Below the pieces are notes generated by a model. It was not told the DNA's origin. It was given only the letters and a program-made list of their open reading frames with translations, and ran no database searches. The translations under genes were made by a program, and so were the position numbers. A DNA stretch of 64,000 bases from Primula veris (Eukaryota > Streptophyta > Magnoliopsida > Ericales > Primulaceae). The stretch covers positions 39,824,795 to 39,888,794 of the forward strand of contig OY821740.1 of the NCBI GenBank assembly GCA_963682055.1. The letters run 5' to 3'. Below, in pieces: positions 1-11,745 of the stretch; position 1 is the stretch's first letter; each line of letters begins with the position of its first letter.

Positions 1-786
1 GCCTATTAGCGGCCTTTTTTCGCTGTAATATTGCTGTACTGAAATCTCTTTTTGTCCCTCTGCTGCCCACAAAACGAAAAAACAATATTAAAAAATTATC
101 AGAATCTTCTGGAAAACTAACAGAAGCTGTGAAGCCCTAACTTGAATTGATAAAAGTACAAAGCTGAAAAAAAAATATGCGCACAAGAAAACAATAACTT
201 AAACAAGAAAACTAAAAGTACAAATTTCAAGCCATAACTAGAATAGAAAAACCCAATAAAACCCAGTGTTTTAAATAGCTAAAGCGTTTTTGCAAGAGCT
301 ATGCTAAAGCCGTAGAAAGAGTAAGCTTTTAACGGCCTAAAAAGCAGAAAAGGCAAGCTTTTAAACCTTTTTTTTTAAGCTTTGAATCGAGCTTTTTTAT
401 TACGAGCTTTTTAAAACAGTGATAAAAACATAATCCAACAAAAACGGAAACCAATAAAATCAAAACCTAATAAAAGCTGAAGTTGGTAATCTTAAAGACT
501 TAAACTAAAACTGCTAGAAAATCAAAATTCTTAATTTAAAATATAAAATTTGCTAAAGACTATAAACTACAATTACTATTCCCATAATAAAAGCTGAAGT
601 TGAAAACTCTAAACTAAACCAGCTAGAAACAAGTATATAAAAAACCTTAAACTCTGTTAAAGCCTAAACTGGAATTACTATGATTATACAAAGAACGAAA
701 AAAAGTAAAAAAACATAACATAAAAGTTGAAAGTATAAAAAAAAGAGTTAATGTTGGTTGGGTTCTTACGGTTCTTGTTCAGCCAT
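1..786 (-). CDS. CDC48: CDC48-type AAA ATPase, 5' end only (runs off left edge)
   Basis: The start codon is at 786-784 in a good plant context (ACAATGGC). A 17-nt coding exon (MAEQE plus two bases of a Pro codon) ends at 770 on a GTAAGA donor. Exon 2 starts at 62 (or 59) after GGGCAGCAG and stays open to the window edge. It encodes GTKRDFSTAILQRKKAANR, which closely matches the start of plant CDC48/p97 proteins (KRDFSTAIL followed by ERKK and NRL). CDC48 is the hexameric ubiquitin-selective segregase that extracts proteins from membranes and complexes for the proteasome. Only about 27 residues of an expected ~800 are visible, so the N domain and both AAA modules lie outside. The call rests on a short but very characteristic N-terminus. 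The CAGCAG acceptor leaves one Arg residue uncertain. The intron (63-769) holds a MITE-like element. Confidence 0.72.
264..421. repeat. MITE-like inverted-repeat element in CDC48 intron 1
   Basis: The ends are imperfect inverted repeats, CAGTGTTTTAAATAGCT at the left and the complement of CACTGTTTTAAAAAGCT at the right. They are flanked by similar direct repeats of 8-9 bases (ATAAAACC and ATAAAAAC). The interior has no coding potential. The size and structure suggest a small non-autonomous DNA transposon, possibly Mutator-like. Confidence 0.45.
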
Positions 787-803
787 TGTGAAAAGGTGTT
801 TAT

Positions 804-950
804 ATATGAATGTATATATATATATAGATAGAGAAAACCCTAAAGATTATATATATATATATATATATATATTATGAATGTATATGTAGATAGAGAAACC
901 CTAGAGATAATATGTGTATATGAATGTATATGTAGATAGAGAAAGAGATG
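804..950. repeat. Triplicated leader motif with (AT)n microsatellite
   Basis: A unit containing GAATGTATAT...GATAGAGAAA occurs three times in direct order, the first two copies separated by an (AT)n run at about 848-871. On the minus strand this is the presumed 5' untranslated leader of the CDC48-like gene, so the leader contains a length-variable repeat. Confidence 0.6.
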
Positions 951-975
951 AGTTTTGAGAATTAGAGTTATGAAA

Positions 976-983
976 TATTTATA
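976..983 (-). promoter_or_regulatory. TATA box of the CDC48-like gene
   Basis: On the minus strand the sequence reads TATAAATA, flanked by CTC and TTTC. It lies about 190 bases upstream of the ATG at 786. A start about 30 bases downstream would give a CT-rich leader of roughly 160 nt. Spacing and composition are typical of a plant core promoter; the transcription start is inferred. Confidence 0.6.
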
Positions 984-989
984 GAGGGT

Positions 990-2014
990 TTTTGCTTCTA
1001 TTCCTTGCGTGGGAAGGAAAAGGTTTTGTATGGGTTTTTAATTCAGAATAATAAAAGGAAACACATAATCTTTTTTTTTCTAATGGAACTTGTTTACGTT
1101 AAATAAATACACGGTTATTGATTTCCTTTTTTTTTTTTTTTTCCTTATATTTAGTACTCCCTTGCTTCTTTTTTAATTATAAGTTAATTACGTGTAATTT
1201 TGTGTTTTTGACCGGTTAATAATTTATAGCAAAATTGATGAATTTTTAAATTTTAAAAGTTAATCAACATTGAACTGTATATATAATGAACTTTTAAAAT
1301 CTTTATTTTTAACAAATTAGTTAAAAATTATATAGCTAATTACACGTGATTTCGTACGATACAACCAAAATTGAACAAAGTAATAGAGTTACCATTTAAT
1401 ATAATGATTCCAAATTTCCAATCTTAACTTTTGAAACTAAATCGGAAATATTGACCGTGAGAACCACTTTATTAATTAAAGTAAATGAAATCAAAGCGAA
1501 CAGTTATTATTATGTTTGATAAACTAATATTTGGATCTTAATTATCCCCCTTATATTACTTTTATTCAGAGTTTTATGTCAGATTCCGCGAAGATCAACT
1601 TTAGGGCATGAACTAAAAGATCATTCCGTTTATTTGTGTTCCAATTCCAAATCAATTAGATTACTTTTAATTATATATGTTGTGCACAAAAATTTTAAAA
1701 AAAAAATCCAAGTTCCAACGATGTCCTAAAACTTTAGAGGATATTTGTTTTAATATGGGGTTGTTGCCACTTGTCATCCACCATCTAGTACTTTCGTGCT
1801 CGCTCATTATATTCGTGACTTTATATTATCAATTTGAGGGATTAATTACGCTTAATTTTTTGTTTGATAGCACAAATTGGTATTCATTTGAGTAAAGTTG
1901 AACTCAATTACTAATTCACAAGTAATAATTTATTGAACGAATAACAGATTTTGAATAAAAATCATGCCCATGTTAATACAACTGATCCTATAGCAAAGGA
2001 AAAGATCTTGTTGC
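990..2014. other. Intergenic, AT-rich
   Basis: This stretch lies upstream of the CDC48-like promoter and downstream of the UGT remnant. It contains poly-T tracts (for example near 1070 and 1127-1142) and short open frames with no recognisable similarity. I see no gene here. Confidence 0.6.
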
Positions 2015-4842
2015 TTAGGCTCCATTGTATGCTTTAGCTTTCACATCCTTGATAAACTGATCAAAACAGATTGTCGGATGACCTATCAGTTTCCAATGCA
2101 TTTTCTAGCGTCTTTTTTATTTTTATAGTCTCTTTTCTTAGCTCCTTCGACGTTTCTCCATACATCATACGCCTAATATTCTCCGACACTTCTTCCCTGA
2201 TAACAATTCTAGTGTCGATCATATTTAATCCAATTTTCCAATCATCAATCACTAGTTTCCTATTAGTGAATTGATCGGTTAGTAGAGGAAAACAAAGCAA
2301 CCACACCACACCACACGCTCTCAAGTATCGAGTTCCATCCACAGTGCGTTAGGAACCCTCCAATCGAGGTATGTGAAAGCACACTAATTTGATCACACCA
2401 AGGCACAATTAAACCCCGACCTTTAACATCGTCCTCAAATCCAAAGGGTAAAATATTTGTCTCACTAGAGCTTACAATATCGGGGCGAAGCACCCAAACA
2501 AAATTTATCCCGCTAAGAAGAAGCCCGTGTGTTATTTCAAAAACATCATGCTTGCTAATGTGGGCATAGCTACCGAATGATAAGTACAAAACTGAGCCTT
2601 TGGACTCTGTGTCTAGCCAATGAGTGCAATCTGATTCTGATAATAAGCTAGTGTAGACACTTCGTTCTTGTTGAATCGGTTGGGGAAAATCGGCCCGATC
2701 GCATATATGGGTTGCTTTTGATGAAGGGCTGAAATTGTTTCAAATGACCATGTCCGCTTTCTTTACCTCCTTGAAGGCTATTGAAATTATCTCGTGCATC
2801 ACTGTCGATGTATTTGTTTCTTGGAGAAAGGACATCAGGTCCTTTGGTTTAATGGCGTGCACTCCGGGTATATAATCGATGATGTCCTCCTGCTTTTCTG
2901 AATTATACTACATTTTGTTAAAATCATGTTGAACAATTTGAAGACAGAACACAGAAGTGTTTATTAATCTGTTACTCCATAAATTAATTAATAATAGTGC
3001 ACTCATCAGTGGAGCATCTTCGAATAAATGGAGTAGAAATTCGACGATCAAGATGACCAATAAAATTAGAATCAAGTAATATTTAGATGTAAAGCATACA
3101 CATATACGACAAGCATTAAGATATTCTGGTAAATTACTATTTTGTAGAAATAACCAAGCTTTAATATTTTAAAGAAAGTATAGTAAATTTGGAAAATATA
3201 ATATTCGACAATGCTTCCCAAAAATATACGGTGGGTCATGTGAATTGATCAATGTGTATGATCATGAAACCACTTTTGAAAACATTAACAAGGACCCAAA
3301 TCCGTCCTTTATAAGGTTTATCAAATACTTTCAGACTTAATTATCGAAAAGCTTAACTTTTTTTTTCCGGATAAGTGTTGCGTATTTATCGAGTATCGCT
3401 GGAGCATCAGTTTTAAGCACAAAGAGTAGAGAGGCTCAGAGGTGCAGCATCGTTAATCATTAAAAGAAATTTTAAACATGAGTTTTCAGTAATTATAGTC
3501 TCAAACTTTATACTAAAATCAAATTTCCTAACTTTATCATAGAACTGAAAGTCTAATTGGTAACAAGTACGAAAGATGACTAGCTATGAGAAAGCCGTTA
3601 AATAGTAGGAGTCACGTACCACTACAACCAAAGTGACTATTTTTCGCAAGCAAGTCCAAGTTATAGTACAAAGTCAAGACCAATGCTGGCTCTGTCTAAA
3701 ACGAAATATTTATCAAATTATACTTGCTCGCGATCGTAAATCCCCAAACATAAAAGGTGTCGGATATTAAACAGGTCACCCGAGGGTCACGCCCACGTGG
3801 GCAGAGAAAACATGCAATATACACTTGAGGAACTGGTCATGGTTTAGTGACCGATCAAAGTGTAGGGGTAGCCCTTCCGATATAGTCCGGTACCTAAATT
3901 GCACAATAAAAAGTACTTAGAATTGGATAGAGAAAGTTTACTAATTAACCAAGTGTTTAGACACAATAAATATAATTGTATTATTCAATTTTAGTTAGCC
4001 TCTTGTAATCTGTTCTAGTGGCAGTGAACTCTTTATTGTACGAACTCATACATACATTTAGTTATCGGGTATTACTAACTTTACTTACATCCAATACAAA
4101 TTTATATTCACTATCAAAACTTTAAGAGGTTTAATCTTCTCACTACTTTGTTAGGCGGATGAGTTTAAACGGTGGTCAAACCATCAAGTCTCTCTTAATC
4201 TTAACTATTTATGTGCATGTCATAAAAAACTAGCTAGAAGTCCGAAACAAGCCCTAGAAATGAGCTTTCTCATTTGCTTACACCATGTGAGTGGAGTTCA
4301 CGCACTAGAGCTAAGATTTAAGGTCTATCAAGTATGTTCGTCTATAAAAAAAACAGTTACAACAGGAAAAACTTCTTTTGGTAAGGTATGTTGAGTTCAG
4401 ACGTTTCTACTAACAATCAAGTTTCGGAAAACGAAGATTATGAAGCTAACGCATACACCATAGTTACAAACGAAAGAAAAAAGTTATTTTAGTACCGTAT
4501 ATGCATGGACCCGGGAGTTTCTACTAACACTCAAGTGTTTGAGAAAAGAAAAAACTTGAAACTAACTTAGACACCATAGTTATAATGAAATGAGAGAAAT
4601 TACGTATACGTATTTTAGTACCTTATGTCGAGGCCAGACGCACGAGCCCGAGTAAATAGGTCGTGACCTTCATCGTGTGAGTGGGCCCGAGAGAGTTGGT
4701 GGTGGACAGAATGGGTGTTTACGAAGGTGATGGTAAAGCCTTTGGTTGCTAGCTTAAAAGCTAGGTGCACAAAGGGGGTGACATGGCCTTGTAATGGGGA
4801 TGGGATCATTAGTGCGTGCATCTTTTGCTTTGTTTCACCCAT
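2015..4842 (-). pseudogene. UDP-glycosyltransferase pseudogene, UGT86A type
   Basis: Exon 1 (4842-4622) encodes a normal family-1 GT N-terminus with the catalytic His in the PLQGHVTPF motif (residue 20), ending at an AG|GTACTA donor. The second coding block (about 2900-2015) begins at IDYIPGVHAIKP. It contains the PSPG box (WCDQISVLSH...GFLTHCGWNS...) followed by FPLLTDQFTNRKLVIDDWKIG. Motifs and order match UGT86A1-like glycosyltransferases, which transfer sugars to small acceptors in the cytosol. The copy is broken: about 110 expected residues between exon 1 and IDYIPG are missing, there is an in-frame TGA after KKADMVI, and the frame changes near 2730, near 2300 inside the PSPG region, and near 2065 before the terminal QFIKDVKA segment. 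The final stop is at 2015-2017. No functional enzyme is possible. Confidence 0.85.
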
Positions 4843-6689
4843 TTTTTCTATATCGAGAGAATTGTATTTTTGATGATTTCACATCCTCCGAACTTATGAC
4901 TATTTATATAGGATATGTCAATTTGGCTATGAAGCTATGATTATTGAATTATTCTATATATAAATGCAAGGGGTACTTTCAGGAATTTTCTGAGTGAGTG
5001 GCTAAAATTCATGAACTCAAGTCTGAGATTGAGTGGCAATCAAGTTATGAGCTTAGTTTTGTTCCAATATAATTCTATAAATAATTAACAACTTGTCATA
5101 AATTAATAAAATGAAGGTGCGCATCCTAATCAGAGACCATCTTCTAATTGATTATAGTTTTCTATCTTGCATTGTTAATTAAGTAAATAATATGAGAAAC
5201 GAGTAATTGTAGTTTTTATCTTTCGAATCCTTGAACAAATTAGGTTGGACTTGGGAGTATTTAGAAACTTATTTTAAAAAAAACCTGGGTGTTTTGAACT
5301 TGATGACTCTTTTACAAAAAAATACATATTTTGTGAACTTATTTACAAATAGCTACATATGTCATTAAAAAATAAAAATAAAAATATTTAAAAAAAACAA
5401 AAAGAAAAAAAAATATTTTTTATACAAAAAATGTGTCGTATGTCATTAAAAAATCAAAAAAAAAATATTTAAAAAAAAACAAAAAGAAGAAAATAATATT
5501 TTTTATACAAAAAATGTGTCGTCCTGTCTAATCATGTTCAATTATGTATGTTTAATCATGTTTGATCTTATTTGATCATGTCTAATCTTATTTGATAATA
5601 TGTACATTTTTTTTTGTTAATATCTTTTTCAAATTTTTTGATTTTTATTTATTTATTTTGTTGTATATTTTTTTGTTTTTTATAATATATGTATCTAATT
5701 GTAAATAAGTATATATAACTAATTATAAATAAGTACAAATATGTGGGCTTTATAATTAAGTTGATGTGTATGTATCTACGGTATATTCGTAAGTCTCTCT
5801 ATTAATTTTGAAAATATTAAGAACTTGATTAGCTAGCTATAGCTTTAAGATCCCAAATTTCCAACTAGTTAGCTTTTGAGGACTTTGAATTAGATGCCAG
5901 CTGAATATCAGCTTTCTACAATTTTACTACTTTTTTAGCATGTTTTGTTGCTATAATGATTAGTTAAACAAGTAGTCATAGTTTTACTCATGCAACATAA
6001 AAGCAACACGTTTTTGCTCGTGCATAAAAAGGCAACACACACTCCCATCATGACTAATTAAATATGGATCAACGACGTGGGGGAAAACTCGGCGTAAGTG
6101 GGTACTTTCAAAGAACTAGATTGTCTCTGTAAAGGAGAAGAAGTCGCTAAAATATCAGAGTTTATAGCGATTACCAATTTACTACCATTGGTGTAGCAAA
6201 AGAGAGTTCTTTTTATGATTTTTTTAATTTACTACTTTTTGATCAATAGAAAAGCATGGTTATTCGTGAAGTAATTAAGCCCAGAGACGAGAAAAGCGCT
6301 CAACCTGAGTTACAAGCCAAATATTGCTCCACACCTCCTAAGTCCTGTCAAAGGCCGTTGAAACTGCGACATATTATCAAGCATCTGGGATGCTATTATT
6401 ATCTTCATATCGAGCTTTGTCCGCACCAATATATTCAGGCTGGCTCTTGATACGGGAAAATAAGGGAAAACAGACCACAGACAAATGTACAATGGGTATT
6501 ATGTCTCAGGGTAAAATTTAATATTACACCCATGAACTTTTTATGGCCTCGCCTTTTTGTCATTAAATACCTTCTCACTTCATGCCTTACGAATTTGCCA
6601 ACTTACACCAGTAATAGACTATTATCCATTAGGTATCTTCTAATAATTGTTCGATCCACTTTGTTAATGTTGTAATGATTTCCGGATTA
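4843..6689. other. Intergenic with low-complexity AT tracts
   Basis: This stretch holds AT-rich sequence, an approximately 80-bp tandem duplication listed separately, and several degenerate repeats of an aatcatgttTgatcTtatt kind near 5528-5595. Short open frames on both strands near 6256-6492 overlap each other and resemble nothing I know. Confidence 0.5.
5359..5522. repeat. Two-copy tandem duplication (about 80 bp unit)
   Basis: The unit starts ATGTCATTAAAAAAT, passes through a poly-A stretch and ends TATACAAAAAATGTGTCGT. It occurs at 5359-5438 and again at 5440-5522 with small differences. It is non-coding. Confidence 0.75.
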
Positions 6690-7025
6690 ACTAGAGCACA
6701 CAACACGCTTCTAACCAAATAAGCGTTGTCCGACTACAGTGGAGAAGAATACGCTCCCTAGTTTCCATATGATCATTGCAGGAAAGGCATAGGAGATTAG
6801 CTCCAAAAGAATATTGTGGCTGTCGAGTTTGATAAGCCTGTCTAGTAAAAAAAAAATGCACACTGCCAGGCTATTTCATCAAACCAAATACTGTCCATTG
6901 CTCGGGCATGACTCCACGAAGTACTTTTGCTCATCTATAACCTGGTCCCTAACTCTATCCAGTACCCCTCGACTTAACTGCATATATATACCAATTCTTG
7001 TATAGAGCCAAATATACTTGTCGGA
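6690..7025 (-). mobile_element. LINE remnant: reverse-transcriptase zinc-binding region
   Basis: On the minus strand, pieces in changing frames read DKYIWLYTRIGIY and then NLLCLSCNDHMETRERILLHC followed by LIWLEACC. The spacing C-x2-C...H/R...C and the surrounding residues match the zinc-binding domain that follows the reverse transcriptase in plant non-LTR elements (zf-RVT). Stops and frame shifts interrupt it. No reverse transcriptase core is visible next to it, so it is a short, old fragment. Confidence 0.45.
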
Positions 7026-10000
7026 TCCTCCGCCTCACCTGTAAGGATATTACAAATCCTTTTCGATATCTTGGTACAATTAGAGCAGATTTTCCTTAAC
7101 CTTTTTGGCTTAGATCAATAAAGTCATTCACCCTTATTTAGTCACAGTTAATCGGCATTGCACCCCTAGTATACAGCTCATCTATTTCTCAACCCAACTT
7201 TTCCCTTTCTCACCTTGAATCTAATCTATCTTTGCAGTGACTTGCACACCTAAGCTCTGCAATATAACCGAGTGGCAATAACAAACCTCATAAGTCATAA
7301 CCATCGGCCTTCGCCGCCCAAATCCATAACAGTGATTACTATGCCACTGATATGCTGCATATGCATATGCAATATGCATGTTGCATTACAAGAATTACAG
7401 TTAACAACTCCATGTTCAGTAACACCTTTCATTGTCATTTTGATCCATTTCTAATATGAACAACTCTCTCTGTCACTCACCTCTAAAACTCATGGCATGT
7501 TCATTACATGTAACTGGTACCGCATATGTACATACTCAGTAGAGTCAGTACAACAGGTACTGGTATCTAACAGGACTTTATGTTGATAGCAGATGATACA
7601 TCAAACCGGTAGTTTGGCCAAGATGACAATGTTCATAAAGTTGGGTACATCTGAACAAACGAATAAAATAAATAATTTTCAATCTCAAAATGCCAAAAAA
7701 GAAAAGACAACTAATAAGAAAAGGGATGAAAAGTTTCCAACCAAAAAGCGAGTGATAACTTCTCATCAGGTATTGATACAAGCAATTAAGCAAATTCAAC
7801 AGATACATGAGTTACACTTGCACTTTTCAGACCTGTAGATAAGAACTAATAGAACCATCAACCATCTTATTACGGATTTACAGAATTAAGAACAAACTTA
7901 ATATCAAAAGCTTTTCAAAAGAATAAAAAAACATCAGAAGAAATTATTTGATAATTGACAACTCTTTTTAATCGACACACTTAGAAAGTCACAACTAATG
8001 CTATAAAGCTTGAATAGAAATTTAAGGATTTTATTACTCAGTATTACCTGCTGGTGCAGTTTTACACTGATAGTGCATCTGAGCATGTATTCTTAAGTCA
8101 AAATAGTTACTTTCAAACAAGATCATCCCAAACTTCTTTCACGAAGAGCCTACAGATCCTAAAAAAACAACTCTGTTTTCTTGTCGTTTACATCCAAATC
8201 TAACTTTAAAAAACTATCACATACGGTCATACCTAAAAGAAACATATAGATGCCATGTCGTTGATACGCATGTGCATGTTGAAAGTACAACAATAATAGT
8301 ATGTATCCAAACATGAACAAGCCACGGTGTGTTGGCTAGCAGATGATATATGTCGAACAGGTTGTCAACCAACATGACGATGTCTTGTATAAGATGACAT
8401 AAAGTAATGCATGTAAAAACTACAAACTGAAAAACCACAATAATTATCATAAACAATCTCAAAAAACAAATACAACTAAGAAGAAAAGGGATGAAAAGGG
8501 GTGGTCCAAAAAGTGGGTGATTACCTCCATTAGATACACAGGTACAACACTAAAAAATGTCAAGATTGGATTAGATAGCACTTCACTTTTTCAAGAATCT
8601 ATAGACAAGAACACAAAAAGGTGGTTTAGCTAGGACCACACCATTTACTGATTTATAAGATTCAAATACTTAAGAACAAACTGTGTCCTAGAGAATGATT
8701 CTATTTTATGAGCTGAGAATTGTAGTTCAAGAATATTGGGCACAGTAGATCTTCAACTCTCTAGTAATACAAGTGATCATAACTGAACCAGACAGGCAGT
8801 TATATTGGGGAATGGATTTGACATGGAAATTTTACCAAAAACGAGGACGTTGAGATTTCTATCTCAGGTTGGCACTATACTGTTTAAGAATTATATCGAA
8901 GTATCTGCTTAAGAAAGCATGTATTGGAGCAGAAGCAGCTTTTTCCGAGAATTTTGAAGCTTGGCTCTTAATAATTCCCCAACTATTTATGCCAATGTTC
9001 TCGCATAAAGAAAAATAAACTTATTTGTAGTTGCAAGAATCTATTCCCCCTTTTTCTCATCCCAATCGGTATAAAAACAATTAATCCTATTCTGCGATGA
9101 ACCAACAAGGTTCCAGCACATTCAGTGAAATTTTGAATCTCGGAAAAGATTAATTTAACCAACAAGCTTTGATGAGAGATGACTAACCCTTCGCACATCA
9201 AGCACATGCTACACATACAAATTCTACTGATTTGGCACTTATATAACAGAAATGTACAAAAAAACTTTGAACCAATCGTAAACTGAAATTAAACTCTTCT
9301 AATTGATGTTAAACAGGTTATTTAGGTAGAGATGACAGTTCCTTGTAATTCTGTAGGATTCTGTACATGTACAAATGAAAACAAATACTGCATCATTCTC
9401 ATATAAAATTGCCAAGGCAACAATTTAGAAACAGACTAAACAATACGAGTTTCTTTCTCTGGAGAGTACAGGCCAAGCATCATCCGGAGAAACAGTTTAT
9501 ATTTGAAAAATTAAATAGACCCGATGGCATAAGCTAAACACAGAAATTTAATAATGTGGAAAACAGAAAAGACAGGATTTAATATAGAACTATTAATAAC
9601 CTGCAACCTTCAACAATACAATAAATTTACATCTATAATTACTTGAAGAGTAAAAAAAAACTTTTAAGCGGAGATAGACTGGTACACTATAATTGAGAAT
9701 GGAAATAGTTCTTCACATGTGCATTCAATTGTTTGAAGAGTATGTCGCTAGAAGTCTCTGTATCTATAAGTCATATACGACAGTCATCTGCTAGAAAAAA
9801 TATGATAGATATTTGGGTTCCGGATGCGGCAAACTAGACTAAGAATTAAAATTAATCTTAACAAAAATTATTAAACTACCAATTGGACAGCCAAATAAAA
9901 AATCCTAAATACAGGCCACAATTTCTGCTTGTGCATATATCAGCATCAACTGTAAGCACAACCCAAAAGTTCATCTGCATCAGTAAACTACACATGATAA

Positions 10001-10105
10001 AACAAAAAATATTCACACATTGGGTTCTAATAGTAAAAAAGGTCCACAGCGAGGATACAGTTATATAACTATAAATATATACTGTATCCAAGTAGTGGTC
10101 CAGTT
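7026..10105. other. Intergenic without recognisable gene
   Basis: All open frames here are short and unlike known families. The only structure I can support is the diverged duplication at 7490-7905 and 8250-8690, listed separately. Confidence 0.5.
7490..8690. repeat. Diverged direct duplication (two copies of about 420 bp)
   Basis: Copy 1 (about 7490-7905) and copy 2 (about 8250-8690) share ordered blocks: GCAGATGATA, AACTAATAAGAAAAGGGATGA versus AACTAAGAAGAAAAGGGATGA, AAAAAGNGNGTGAT, and TTAAGAACAAACT. Differences are numerous and scattered, so the duplication is old. There is no open frame conserved between the two copies. Confidence 0.6.
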
Positions 10106-10312
10106 ACCATCAGGCAGGGACGAAGCCAGAAATGAACTATGGTGGGTGTCAAAATTTACATCAATTACTAGATTAAGTGAAACAAAAAGATTTAGGGTGT
10201 CAAATCATCATTTTTAACGTATGTTAGAGAAAATACATAGTCAAAAAAAATTCAAAATTATAGGGGTGCCGTCACCCCCGATGGTCTACACTTAGCTTCC
10301 CCATGCCATCAA
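10106..10312. mobile_element. hAT-like MITE, copy 1
   Basis: The ends are inverted (CAGGGACGAAGCCAG at the left; the complement of CATGGGGAAGCTAAG at the right). They are flanked by imperfect 8-bp repeats, ACCATCAG (10106-10113) and GCCATCAA (10305-10312). Inner GGGTGTC and GGGGTGCCGTCACCCCC segments are shared with the copies at 42660-42844 and 51964-52142. At about 190 bp with no coding capacity it is a non-autonomous element; the 8-bp duplication fits the hAT superfamily. Confidence 0.55.
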
Positions 10313-10573
10313 GGGTATATAGAAATAAAGGTATCTTAATATAATGGTGATATTACCAAACGGACCGTGTGGGTGCATTTGCCATATATCTCTATTACAT
10401 GCATGGTGTGAGGTGTCCAAACTATAGTTTTCTCAAGTACCAAACAAGAGTGTACATGCTTTTAGGCTTTGTAGTTTAGAAGAGAACTACCCCCGGGGTC
10501 CCCGACCAAAGAAGTATCAAAGGTCCCAAAAACACACAAAGGGATTGTTTGTTTGTAGCTTTTAAGAAAATAT

Positions 10574-10741
10574 ATGGTCCGTTTGGTAACATATTTTTTT
10601 TAGATGATTTTTTTATTTCTTATTTTGAAAATCTGTGGGTGTTTGCATAGTCAGATTATTAAGTTTTTAAAAAGCAGATTTTTAGGCTAAAAAATCTTCA
10701 AATAAAAAAAAAACCAAAAAATCTGTTACCAAACATAGCCA
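10574..10741. mobile_element. Small TIR element (GTTTGGTAAC family), copy 1
   Basis: The left end TGGTCCGTTTGGTAACA and right end TGTTACCAAACATAGCCA are inverted, enclosing AT-rich DNA containing TTTTTAGGCTAAAAAATC. A related copy is at about 46119-46325. It appears to sit inside a second repeat (GTTTGTAGCTTTTAAGAAAA to the left, GCTTAAAAGCATTTAGCTTC to the right), so two small elements may be nested. I could not find a convincing target duplication. Confidence 0.45.
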
Positions 10742-11334
10742 AAAACCTGGAAAGTTAAAATTCTGGAAAAAAACTTAGGCTCACTGAGCTTAAAAGCATT
10801 TAGCTTCTTCAGGCCAAAAATCCACAAAAAAAATAGCTTTTAAGCTGGTCAACTAAATGCCGTCCGAATCTTAAGGAGAAAAAAACAAAAAGAAAACTGA
10901 CCATAAAAGTTGCAACAAAACAAGGCCTACGTTAATCAAAACATAATAGTGTAAAATAATTGCCTTACCCCGTATTGGGAGCAAAGCAATGAGCAGGTTA
11001 CGTAAAACCTACAATCGCATACCAAAGAAAAGTACAGGCACCTAAGAGGATAACACCATACACCATACTATATTGGAACATGGAAAGCTAATTTAAAGCC
11101 TAAATTGAGAAAAATGAGAAGAAACTTGCACATCCCAGATAATTAATTTATTCAGAATAATCATAAAACTACATATATGGAAGGGAACTCAATCCACTCC
11201 CTCCATATGTATAACAGATCTTACACATCTATAAACACAAATTACATCAAGCAATTTTTTTCTAATATACTTAACAGAACGGGGAGATAACAAGGACTAC
11301 TTCATGCTCCCACAGAATTTTTTTCCTTGTAACT

Positions 11335-11673
11335 TCATTTATTTTTCTTCTCGAGAATCTTCTGAAGCACATCAGGACCGCAAGGAACAGCCAGCACACC
11401 TTTCGTTCTAAACCCAAATTCTTCTTCCGCTTTTTCTAATAATTTCAAAAATTCAGGGTGATCTAAATAATCTAGTTCCAAAACAAACCTGCTAAGTTCA
11501 CCATGATCAAATGTATGGACCACAAAATGACCCTCCTTCACATCCTCTGGCAGACCAATTTCCTCGTCATCAGCATAATTGTTCTTGGCACTAAGAACTG
11601 CTTTTTTCGGTGATACAATAAAACTAATATGCATCTGCCTAAGTAGTTTTACCAGCACTCTACCTCCTAACAT
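11335..11673 (-). CDS. SAUR family auxin-responsive protein
   Basis: This intronless gene encodes 112 residues. The central block LPEDVKEGHFVVHTFDHGE, then RFVLELDYLDHPEFLKLLEKAEEEFGF and a final GVLAVPCGPDVLQKIL, is the SAUR domain: the GHF start, a hydrophobic core, the HPEF/LLEKAEEEFGF helix and the invariant Cys. SAUR proteins are small, rapidly auxin-induced regulators. Many bind and inhibit PP2C.D phosphatases, keeping plasma-membrane H+-ATPases active during cell expansion. The start at 11673 (MLGGRVL) is the first ATG downstream of a TATA box and gives a typical SAUR length. The frame is open further upstream but has no earlier ATG. The basic N-terminal segment and lack of introns are normal for the family. 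No neighbouring SAUR copy is present, although these genes often occur in clusters. Confidence 0.85.
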   Translation of the reverse strand: MLGGRVLVKLLRQMHISFIVSPKKAVLSAKNNYADDEEIGLPEDVKEGHFVVHTFDHGELSRFVLELDYLDHPEFLKLLEKAEEEFGFRTKGVLAVPCGPDVLQKILEKKNK

Positions 11674-11731
11674 TATATAAAAATCAAAAGACTGATAAGA
11701 GAGTGTGGAAAAACAAGCCAATGTGAGGTAA

Positions 11732-11739
11732 TATTTATA
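11732..11739 (-). promoter_or_regulatory. TATA box of the SAUR gene
   Basis: On the minus strand TATAAATA occurs about 60 bases upstream of the ATG at 11673. It implies a short leader of roughly 30 nt and supports that start codon. Confidence 0.55.
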
Positions 11740-11745
11740 GCGATA

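Noticed and set aside
11674..11721. Upstream extension of the SAUR frame
   Set aside because: The first in-frame codon there is TTG, not ATG, and the segment lies at the expected transcription start below the TATA box.
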